Below are positions 19,868-31,200 of a stretch of DNA of 64,000 nt, one piece after another. Numbering within the stretch: position 1 is the stretch's first letter; each line of letters opens with the position of its first letter. The stretch spans positions 372,001 to 436,000 of the forward strand of contig JASANH010000776.1 in NCBI GenBank assembly GCA_030248295.1, in the 5' to 3' direction. Under the pieces are notes generated by a model. It was not told the DNA's origin. It did not search any database and worked only from the letters and a program-made list of their open reading frames with translations. Source of the stretch: Mesodorylaimus sp. YZB2_4. Its lineage: Eukaryota; Nematoda; Enoplea; Dorylaimida; Dorylaimidae. A program made the translations under genes and the position numbers.

Positions 19868-22259
19868 TTATCCATAAAAAATTGATTCGGCCGTGGCCAT
19901 TTTAATGTCTCATACAACAGAGGACGATAAGAACGATTTTGCCAAGTCGATTATTGCCTCGGTTACGATGACGTCGTTTAAAGAAAAGAAGACTGACTAT
20001 GGCAACAAGCTCATTACGGATGCTCGTGGGTACTATTTGAGCTTTACTGGCGACTGGGCTGGAGCTGTTGGCCTAATTGAATTCCCAAGCGACCAATTTC
20101 CTAGCTCGGGCAATTCACCTGTGCCAATTGCCGACTGGACGGCTTCAATAGCGAGGTAGTTATCTCGGGCTCTCCACCGGAACCGTCGCCCAATCAACCT
20201 GCAGCGGCTACAGTATCGCAAAAAATTGATTCGAGTGCTACTGCTTCGACAGTACTTCTTGATCTGCCAGATTCATCCTTTTCTACCTCTTCACTCGCTT
20301 GCAGTCTTAGTATTCACGTAGATGATGCACTCGATTAGGTACGTCACGTCGGTTTGTCCGAGACTGGCACAGAATCAGACTCGACAGAGAGCACGAGCCG
20401 GTGGTGCCACGACACCAATCGGCTTTCCACTCAAGTCTGATAGAATAGTACCTACTGCTTTTCTGTTTCTGAAAAACACTCTTCGCTTCCAACCTTGCCA
20501 CTCACCAATGCGCGGAAGAAAGGTAATGAGATGGCAAAATTAAACGGAAGCACTAGCGCTCTAAGACCACTTGACACTTCAAAACTAATAAGTCTTCTTA
20601 CACTACCAGCGCGAACATCTTCATTGGTACACACAAAATAAAGGGAAAGACACGCCAGAAAACCGTGCTCCCTGTACGAGCACAGAGGCTCAAGCCTCTT
20701 TGAACAGTGTAAGACAGAGTCAGCCGGTTCCCGGTTTACTTATCGCTAGTCCTCCCTCAGAGCAAATTAAGAGAAGACAAGATGGAAACACACAACATCG
20801 CCCTACACACATAGGCTTGACCACGGAAATAACGAGCCATCAGCAAGGACCCCAAGAGGACGCTAAAAATCTAGTGTTCAAAGGAAGCTAGCAAGCAATT
20901 ACCGGCAGGTTAATCGCTCTCGAGGATTCCATTAGATGACACCCAGTCCTGAACCCAATAGTCGGCAGCGATTGACATGAAAGAGCACACCAAACGAGTG
21001 GTAAAGATCATGGGTCACACGAAGCAAAGGCCTACAAGCATGGCACGATTCAGGGCTGACCAATCATTACAGCTTACATGAAGCAAGCGGCCACCGTCAA
21101 GGTTTGAAGTCGGTAGTAAACCATCATTAAGTCTCGCATGAGAAAAACTGATCTCGCACTACTGCAACAAGGAGATTTGCAGGCCACCAACTGGACTCGG
21201 ATCATTTCGTGTAAAATGTGTCCCTTCACCCTTGAGTGCGCATAAGCGTTTGGTGATGTGGTAAAACATGAACAGGAAGGAGACTTGCAGGCCACCAACT
21301 GGACTCGGATTCCTCAACAGATAGTAGAAAGTAATATCCCTACTATGCCACAAGCCTTAGCTAGTCATTGCCAGCCAGTATGACGGCTAGTTTGCTTTCG
21401 AACTTACCTGCAACAATCAGACGAAATCTGAAGTATCCGTGCTTGCTGACCCCTTTACACGAAGAAATTCCTAATTTCACTAAAACGACACTAAAAAAAA
21501 CAACGTCACAAGTTACTGCCACGCTCAGCGGGCAATCTACAGTATGACAGTTTTTAAAACCCATTAACAAGTCTGCACATAATTCTAGCTCTAAATAGAA
21601 AGCCCTAATGACAGGGTGGTCAGTAAGACGCCAAAAAATGCCAGTAGCCCGGATGTTGCTTCATCCACGGAGTTTTTGAAACTGAAACAAAACCCTCAAG
21701 CTGCTCAGACAAGGTCCTGCTTACCTTATCATCTCAATGAGAAGTGCTTATGAATCAGTCACAATGAGTCGAATACGACAGAAGAAACTCTGCCTGAAGC
21801 TTGCTCTAGCAAGACTACGCTATCAAGCAAAGCACAGCAGCAAGCACCACAATAAAAACACTTTTCTCACTTTCCCGTACTAGGCCCTCACCTTTGATGT
21901 CTTCGTCAAGAAATCTTGACCTGAACAGCACTGCGGTCACGAGCTTGGGGAATCTCTAGCTCGGCCGCAGTAAAGCACTGCAGTGTCACCAAGTAATTGA
22001 AGCAAGTTGTCACCGGTGACAAAACACTTTGCTGCACACTGCAGTTTTGCCTCTTGCACACGCTCTAGCTAACACACTTTGACTTGGCACTGGTATTGCT
22101 GGTATTGCTTCTGCACAGGTGGGCTGTAACTATAGAGCTGACGGGAACCTGCTTCTGTATCTAACTTTCTGCGCTAGAACCCCAGAGATTTAATAAGAGG
22201 GGCTGCAAGAAGCCTTCGCTCAACAGGTCGTCTTCAGCAAGTCATATCTTCCTTTTTAG
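19868..22259. other. Poorly resolved stretch between first cassette and receptor exons
   Basis: An open frame entered near 20092 (FTCANCRLDGFNSE, then Ser/Thr/Pro-rich to 20338) looks like a further degenerate Cys plus mucin exon pair, but its borders cannot be fixed. The 88-codon frame at 19893-20159 has no motif. A direct repeat lies at 21171-21310. The rest shows nothing I can assign. Confidence 0.35.
21171..21310. repeat. Direct repeat, about 108 bp apart
   Basis: The 32-nt phrase beginning AGGAGAxTTGCAGGCCACC and ending ACTCGGAT occurs at 21171-21202 and 21279-21310. Between them, CCCTTCACCC..GTGCGCATA also recurs at 23935-23957, so this is dispersed repeat DNA. Confidence 0.75.
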
Positions 22260-25200
22260 GCAATGCGACCACTCCTCCTGGCGGAACGACAAAGCTAGGT
22301 AAGTGAACTTTGCATAGTTTACCTTTCCTGCTGGCAACAGTATGATTCTTTCAATATCTGTCATCCCAGGAACCCCAGGTATTAGCATACGTCTTGCTTC
22401 TATGCATACACTTGCATCACATAGCACTGAAAGCACACATCCTGACAGTATGTACCCAGGCAGGGCACCAGAGTTTGTAAAAGATCCATCAGGCTGCGCG
22501 AAGACCACCCATGATTCTAGCTCTACCTAATAAGCACTAATAGAATACATGGCACTACAGCAAATTCGCCTGATACTGTAGTTCGGTACTGTAGTACGAC
22601 TGGTGCAGTCAATGGGTGTAGTCAATAGTCAATAGTCAATAGTCAATAGTGCCAGCAGAATATCAGATTTAACAGAGACAATGACTCAATAAACCAATGC
22701 TGTACCAGGGTTAATTACCGCTGCAAAAGCGCCACGGTCCCTGACCCCACCCACACGGTTAACAGCGCTATGGGTATCACTCATCCCTGTTCTTTCACAA
22801 ACAGTTTTTAGCCACAGCACCCCTTAGTTTGCATGACGCAAAGGCCAAGGCCCACACGTCACCGAGTGATATCCAAGAAGCCACATTATCATTTGCCTTT
22901 TCCCCTAGCACCATGTTTTCAATACTAATTTGTTAACTAACGACTGGTCAGACTATACCGCTTCGTCACTGTCCTCATACTCTGGCACTTTGACGAGTGG
23001 CTTTAGCAATCAGGAGTTTGTGTTCACAATTCTTATTGATACCCGTACTAGCTCTTACTATTATCACACAGGTCCGAATGCCACCCCTGGTCCAGGTCAG
23101 TCGACACCCGGGTCGTGTCCAACTATTGGTAAGGCGCCAAGCCTAGCTGCAGCTCCATTGTTTCACACATGTAAACCCTTCTGCATAGATATTAGCACAA
23201 GAGTGCCTGGCAACTGTCCGACGGGTGATGGTAAGCTGCGAATGCAATGCGGCGATGGCACTTGCGTTTTGTATAATTCAAGTTACATGGACTGCAAGAA
23301 AGATTGCAATGATGGAGTAGATGAAAGTAAGAAGAGCGACTTCGATAAGCTGAGCCAGGTATGACCTAATCACTTCTAGTGTGTTGGCCTGGCTACGTGA
23401 AATGCGACCAATGTAAATGCGTCAGACCAAGCGAGACATCACAATGCACTGTTCCACCAAGTAAGACTGTGACTCGCTGTCAGAGCTACCAGCTGTCAAA
23501 TGTTTGACTTGTAGCGCAAACTTCCTGTCCGACGCCATCTGCAACACCGGCGCCTGGACAATCAATTACGTCTGGCCCTACGACGAAATTGACTGGTCCA
23601 ACTGGACCTACCACAAAACCTCCTCCTGGACTGTCCCTTCCGACCAGTGCGCCAGCGAGTGGTAAATCAGAGAATAATCTTACTCCCTCTACGTACAATA
23701 TTCCCTAGAACTTCACTGGCCTCTAGTACAGCTTGTGTCTCCCACACTAGGGTCCCTAAGCGAACCCTAGCGTGGGAGGTCGAATCCTCTGGCCCAGCAC
23801 TGTAAACACATTTTGGTCTGCTGCATCTTCATCGACTTCTCATAACCATGTCCATCATAACATGAGATGACGCTGACTGGTAATACATAGTCTGCCATGG
23901 CAGGCCGTGGAAAATCCTTTTGTGTTCAATGAGTCCCTTCACCCTCCAGTGCGCATAGCCGCGTTGAGTGAGCTGGTGAAACAACATGTCGTTGAAGGTG
24001 CAAGTACGATCAAGAATCCAAATGCCACACTAGGTCCGGGACAGTCACCAGCGACATCAAGTGGCACACCCAGTCCATGCCCAAGTATTGGTAAGTCTGT
24101 TTACACATGCCCATATATCTAATATTAGTAGTTTCAAACGATGTTGGCTGTGCTTCGTAGACATAAGCACAAGAGTGCCAGGCAATTGCCCCACCAGTGA
24201 TGGCAAGTTGCGAATGCAATGTGGAGACGGTACATGCGTCTTGTATAATTCGAGTTACATGGATTGCAAGAAGGACTGCAATGACGGGGTAGATGAAAGT
24301 AAGGACATGGTTCAAGTAAAAAGTAAAAGCAAATGATTAGAACGTTTTTCAGTGTGCTGGCCTGGCTATGTGAAATGCGACGAATGCAAATGTGTCCGCC
24401 CAAATGAAACATCATCGTGTACTGTTCGGCCAAGTATGCTACTTGCAGTTTTCAATTAGCCTAGACATAAAGACCAAGTTGAGATTTCAGCTCAAACATC
24501 GTGTCCAACACCTACTGCAACGCCACCCACGGGGCAATCGACTACGAAGCCTACGACCAAACTGACAGGCCCATCAGGCCCCACAACGAAGCCATCATCA
24601 GGCATAACTGGTCCAACGACAAAGCCTCCACTTGACGCATCAGGTCCAACAACAAAGCCTCCAACAGGAGTGTCAGGTCCAACAACAAAACCTTCACCAG
24701 GCGTGTCAGGACCAACGACCAAACCGACAAGCGGTAAGTCGCCACTCACTCGTAATTTTGTTTTTTATATGCCCTTAAATTGTAGGTGGCAGTACAACGA
24801 AAAAACCCTCTCTAGGTCCGGGACAGTCACCAGCGACATCCAGTGTCACGCCAGCTTCATGCCCCACCATTGGTGAGTCTTTGAAGTCATGTGACCAGAA
24901 CAAAAGCTTTTTGAATGGCTATTCCTTTAGACATTAGTACAAGAGTGCCAGGCAATTGTCCCACCAGTGATAACAAACTACGAATGCAATGCGGAGACGG
25001 CACATGCGTCCTGTACAACTCAAGTTATTTGGACTGCAAGAAGGATTGCAATGACGGGGTCGATGAAAGTAAGAATACAAATGGACTGAACTTACTTACG
25101 GATAATTGCTTCTCGCCTTTTAGTGTGTTGGCCTGGATACGTGAAGTGTGATGAATGCAAATGCGTTAGGCCGAATGAAATTTCCTTGTGCACCGTTCCA

Positions 25201-28200
25201 CCAAGTGCGTTTCTTTTTCTGCCAGCTTTTGATGCAGCATACGGCAGCTAACCGTTTCTATGTTTAGAGCAAACATCATGCCCAACACCCACAGCCACAC
25301 CATTGCCTGCGCAGTCAACGTCAAAACCTACAACAAGACCGCCTGGACAAAGCACACCAACCACTAAACCAGCTTCTGGACCAACGACCAAATCAGCCCA
25401 GTCAGGCCCCACCACCAAACCTGCTTCAGGCCCCACAACTAAACCAGTATCAACTACCAAGCCAGTATCAACTACCAAACCAGTATCAACTACTAAACCA
25501 GTATCAACAACCAAGCCAGTATCCACATCAAAGCCAGTATCAACAACCAGGCCAGTATCAACAACCAGGCCAGTATCAACAACCAGGCCAGTATCGACTA
25601 CCAAGCCAGTATCCACATCCAAGCCAGTATCCACATCCAAGCCAGTATCAACAACCAAGCCAGTGGCAACCACAAAGCCAGTTCCTACAACCAAGCCAGG
25701 GCCAACAACCAAACCAGGACGTAAGTCATGCTAAACAGCTGCTCGTGCTGCAGCTGAATCTTATCTTTCGACACTGTCAAGGATCTCAATAAACTGTAAT
25801 CTCCTCAAATCTGTTATTTCAGCACCAGTCACTTCCCGGTCACCCGGACCTCCAGGGCCAACACCACCAAGTAAGTTTTTATCACATTTGCATATTGCTC
25901 TGTACTTCCACTCTACTGCTTACATGGTGATTAGAAATAGGAAGATGGGTTAAAAATGGGTTAAAAAGCTTTAACCACTGCGTAAAAACTCTTCACTGCG
26001 CTACTTACGCCACACTAGAGACTACCAGAATCAGCCAAAATATATAAGGCTTCTTACGAACGATGAAAACGCAATTGCATAACTGCATAGATAATAATTA
26101 GGTACATAGCTTTTCGGGGTACGACATGGTAACCTTATACCTCCACAAGCTCTTTCGTAACTCGCTGTTCACAGTGTCTATAGTACACTACTTAGCAGTC
26201 CTCCCCTTCTTGATTCCACTTTTCCAAACCGGGTGGTAAAAAATCGGAATCCTCGAAAGCCAGTTTATCCATATCCACGTGTGGACTCGGGCCAAGAATG
26301 TCGACCAACATATCCAAAGTTATCAAGTCTTTTTTGGCCAATAGCTTGGTTACCTAGCTAAGCGGGCAGGTCAAAAAGTGCCAGAGATTAAGATTACCGC
26401 ATTCACTCACCTCCTCCAAATGCTCACGATGATGCATAAGAACGGACTTTGCGATTTCGTAGCATCCATCCAAGGTCTTCTTCACTTCATCGAATACTTT
26501 CCCAAAGGTGCTATCGTTCAATTTGAATTTCTCGTTTTTATCGTACCAATTGCTATATATGCTTTTCAAATAACACTTGCCCAACAATTCAGTCATGCCG
26601 CATTCGGTCACCTGGAAAGGTCCACAATAATTACACGCTTATTAGCGCAAGATAATGAAGAGCTTACGAATTGTAGCGCGAGACTAGTGGCGATGCGAAG
26701 ATCACTAGAGGCATTAGTACGATACTCGCCATACACGATCTCTTCGGCAGCGATCCCAGCCATTGCGGTAGCGATAATATTCAAGGCTTCTTGGCGAGTA
26801 GCAGTCGACAGTAAAAGGCAACCGTTTTGAGAGCACTCCACCTTGTTCGACGCGTTTGGCAAAATGCAAAGCTGGAAAGATACCCGCGCTTCAGTCGATT
26901 CAGCGATCCCAAGTTCTGTCATTCCAAGTCCTTACCTTAGTTGGAGGGGTGCCACCAACTAAAAACCAACCTGCCACAGCGTGAGCAGCATCGTGATAGG
27001 CGAATCTTAGTTTTTCTTCTTCGCTAAATGGCCGTCGTTTCTTGATACCCGATCGGACACGATCCAAAGCTTGTTCGAAATGCTCCATGCCAATCTCATC
27101 GTTCAAATCTCGAGCAGCGATCATGGCAGCTTCGTTGCATACGGCCGCGATTTGGGCGCCTGAAACGGATTAAACTGTTGTTGTGCGAAGGACTTCCACA
27201 TCTGATGGAAGAAATGCAGATTACCCCACACCTCAAGGGGAGGGCCCTGATACCTCCCCCCGCCCCCAAAAGAATGAAACCAAGGCTCACCAGTGAAATT
27301 GGCAGTCAAAATAGCGAATCGTTTTGCTAAAATCGTTTTATCCAAGCTCGTTGTCAATGGTTTTAAATGAACCCGCATAATCGACAGCCGAGCCGGTAAA
27401 TCAGGCAATGGCATTTGTATCACTCGATCGAATCTTCCAGGACGCAATAAAGCTTCATCCAAATCATATTGGTGATTGGTAGAGGCCAAAATGATAAGTA
27501 GTTTATCAACGTGTTGTTCGAAGCCTACAGTACGAAGTGACCAGAGATTACGAAACCGATTGGAATTAATAAAAACATCCTCACCATCTAATTGAACCAG
27601 CAGTTCTTCAGTCAAGCATTGAGTTTCTGGTTTCGCCAGTTCATGATTCCTCGATCTACCAATGCAATCGATTTCGTCAAAAAATAATACGCAAGGAGCT
27701 TTTCCGTAAGCGAATTTAAAAATCTCACGAAGTTTCTCAGCTCCGTCGCAACCCAACAAAAGCGAAGCAGATGAGACCGAAATGAACGGAATATTAGCTT
27801 CGCCAGCCGTTGCACGAGCTAACAAAGTCTTGCCCGTTCCGGGTGGACCAACCAACAGGGCGCCCTAAAAGTGAGCAAAGGTTACTTTCGGTCAAGTCCA
27901 CGGACACGAAAGTCATACCTTCGGCATGCGTGCTCCCAATTTCTTGTATCTTTCTTGATGATTCACGAAATTGATGTACTCGATCACTTCCAATTTGGCT
28001 TCTTCATATCCTCCGATATCCCTTAAGCATTAGGTTCGAGATTCTTGCAGTCACTCCCCTCCCCTCTCCGCATCGCAGACTTACTTCATATTACATTTGA
28101 TCTCTCCGGGGCTTAGGTACTTGAGAGGCAACCTAAAAAACATATTTCTCAGATCTGAATGCTCTCCCTAATTGAATTTTTATTCGCCAACTCCAGAAAT

Positions 28201-31200
28201 CAAACCTTTTTGCGACAGTGACTTGCAATAGTCTGACTCACCTCTCTTGACTCGGTTTCTCAGCTTCCGCGCATTCTTGCGATTCCTCTCGATAAATCGA
28301 CGAGTCTTTTGTGTGACAACAACTAAAATGAGAAAACTTGCTTGATTTGTTGCAATCAAACTGGCAAAGCATAGATTCACCAAGTTTTATTCTCCATTGC
28401 TGAATCGTTCGAACTCCGTCCAACAAACGGCAGACCAGCGCGAGTTCCCTTTTTCCTGCCGCGGCTCTTTATAGACGCGCGATGACTCATAAAACACGCT
28501 CAGTCGTCGTCGAGGAGACGTCGGGTTGCACAACCAGCCGTAAACTCCCCGCTCATGGCGAATATTGATTAAGTTTTCTATCATTCCTGCTGAACTGAAA
28601 AAGGGATTTCTGCTTGTTTGCGTAAGCGGACAGCAATCAGTATGTGTTCAGTGAGTCCTGTACGCCCCTGTAGTTGCCCACGGGTACCCTGCATAGCGGA
28701 ACAGCGGATATAGATCAGCGAAACCTGTGAGGCAGGTGGACTTGACGCTGCATATCATGTACCGTTCTACGTATACTGTAGGTATGAGATCTTCCATCGT
28801 CTTGCTACTTCGGGGTCATCTCACAGCTGTATAAGGGAGAAGGGGACAAAGCACAAAGATCGAGCTGGAGGCCTTTAACGGTCCTAAATGTTGATTATAA
28901 GATCTTGGCGAAGGTTCTAGTGATGAGATTGAGGAAGGTTATGGGCAAGATAGTACATCCTGACCAAACCTGTGCGGTGCCTGGCAGAGATATCAGGGAT
29001 GGGGTGCTCACCCTTTATAACGCGGTCGAGTATATAAATGAAGCTGACAAAGCAGCTATGCTTTTGTCGGTTGACCATATGACTGCTTTTGACATTGTGG
29101 AATGGGAGTACTTGCACAAAGTCCTAGAGCATTTTAGACTTGGGGAGGGCTTTCAAAACTGGATTAAAGTGATCTATTGTCCAGGTATGGTCAAAACGGC
29201 AGTGCAGGTGAATGGGTACATCTCATCGCCGTTCTTGCCTAGCAGGGGGATCAGGCAAGGCTGCCCTTTGTCGGCCTTGTTGTACGTCCTTGTGTCAGAG
29301 ACGGTAACCAATCTTATAAGAAGGGACAGGACTGTGCAAGGGGTAGACTTACTAGGCGAAGAAATAAAAATTAGTAATTACGCGGATGATACCAATTTCA
29401 TAGTGGCTGATTCAAGATCAATACATCGTGTGGTTGAGATTTACGATAAGTTTAGAAATGCGTCAGGCGCAACACTCAAACCGGCAAAAACAAAAATCTT
29501 GGCTCTAGGCTCCATGAACGAAAAGGAAATATCTAATGACTTGGTAGACCTGCTGGTGGACCAGGTCAAAGTGTACGGGTTTGTGTTTTCCAGGGCTGGG
29601 ATGGAAATAACGGACAATTGGAGGGCAGTGAGAGAGCATATAGGGACGCTAAGCAGCAAGACACCACACAGCGACATGTCTTATTTTGGAAGGATTCATG
29701 TGGTAAACACATACTTTCTCTCCAAAGTTTGGTATTTAGCATCTGTAATTGCTCCAGAACTCGATTTTCAGCGTAGTGTTGAGAAGCACATAGATGGATA
29801 TTTCTGGTATCCATCGAAAGTTAATATGATAAATAAGTTGATACTAAAAAGGGGCAAGGAGCAGGGTGGAGTTGCGTACCCGGATATAAACACCAGAATA
29901 ATGGCTTTCAGGCTGATGCTCCTTATGCGAAGACTATTGGCAAAACAAAAGGCAGCTTGGCATTCAGCCTTTGATTATTTCTTTGAAAAGGTGCGACATG
30001 CCAAGCTGAGGGACCTAAAAAATATCCGAGCTCCAAATCTTTATAAGGATGTTCGCAGGGCTGTAATAGCTTCCAATTTCTCTATGATTGACCTTGACAG
30101 AATAAGTTTGGACGAAAAGAGTTACCGAGCAAAGTGCCTTAAGACAAAGTTGTTCTACGAACATATGATGGGGAAAAAGGTCGGAAAGGCCACAAAGGCA
30201 ATGCAGGACTACTGGAAGGAAAAGTTGAGAAGTGAGAAAATCGATTTTTCCTCATATTGGAGACTGAATAAAACGAAATACGTTGATGGTCTTACACGCA
30301 GTATACACTTTTCTATGCTCTACAAAGCATTATACACCAGAAGCAAGATTTCGCACTTCTCGGAGGTTGATGCAAACTGTAAATACTGTAGGACAGCGCT
30401 TGGTCTGCTTAAACATGAGGATGTGTACCATGTTTTCGTTCAATGTCCACGAGCAGAGCATTTCTGGGAAAGGGTGCAGCGCCTCTTGCGCGAAATGGAC
30501 CCGTCCCTGATGGTCAGTGAGGAGAATAAAATTTTTGGCGTAGCAAGTAAAAATTGCAACCATGTCACCTCGATCGCAAACATGGTTGTGCAGTCGGCCC
30601 AAAGGTGTATATGGTTTGCCAGAACCAATTACGAGAATAAAGGGGATGTAGTAGATCTGTGGGACTCCTTGGTAACACGATTAAAAGTTTTAACGAAACG
30701 AGCTAGATATATCCTGACACCAAGCATGTTCCAAGAACGTTTTGCAAAGTTGTCATCTCTAAAGTGTATTGAGTAGTTATGTAGTTATCTTAGTTTTTTC
30801 CCTTTCTGTGTTTGGGTAGGCCGTTTTGTGAATCCTAATATGTTGAGCCAAACCTATAAATTAGTAGTTTGCTTGAAATTGTCGATTGTCTGTCGATTAC
30901 GCCGATAAATGTTCGAGAATAAAAAAAAAAAAAGATATACATGCAGCATATATCATGTACCTGCAGTATACCTTCAGCGCAAATGACCTGCATGATGGGC
31001 TGCATACACCTCAGTACAAATTATAAGAGTGTGTGCATGGGGTTGCTGTTATAAATGTACATTGGGTCTTATTTTACACCACATCAAAGATCCGCAGTCA
31101 CATGCAGTCTTTATGCCTATTATAGAGACAACTCCATCGTCCACATCATCGACAAAGTCATTGCCGCCAGTTCCCACCATATACGCTAATTGCTCTATGA

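Noticed and set aside
21171-21310. Possible CRISPR-like array
   Set aside because: Only two repeats about 108 bp apart in a eukaryotic context; the intervening sequence is itself a dispersed repeat.
23735-23810. Possible tRNA or SINE head (GAGGTCGAATCCTC)
   Set aside because: A B-box-like stem and an adjacent long hairpin are present, but no complete cloverleaf; it lies in an intron between receptor cassettes.
23486-25712. Gly/Val-rich minus-strand frames opposite the TTKP exons
   Set aside because: Mirror images of the repeated TTKP codons on the + strand; they break at exon borders of the real gene.
27525-27584. A 20-residue insertion in the AAA domain (frame reads through without stop)
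   Set aside because: It has a GTGAGG donor and CTGTAG acceptor, and removing it restores the family alignment (QLDG to FEQHVDK), so it is a 60-nt intron.
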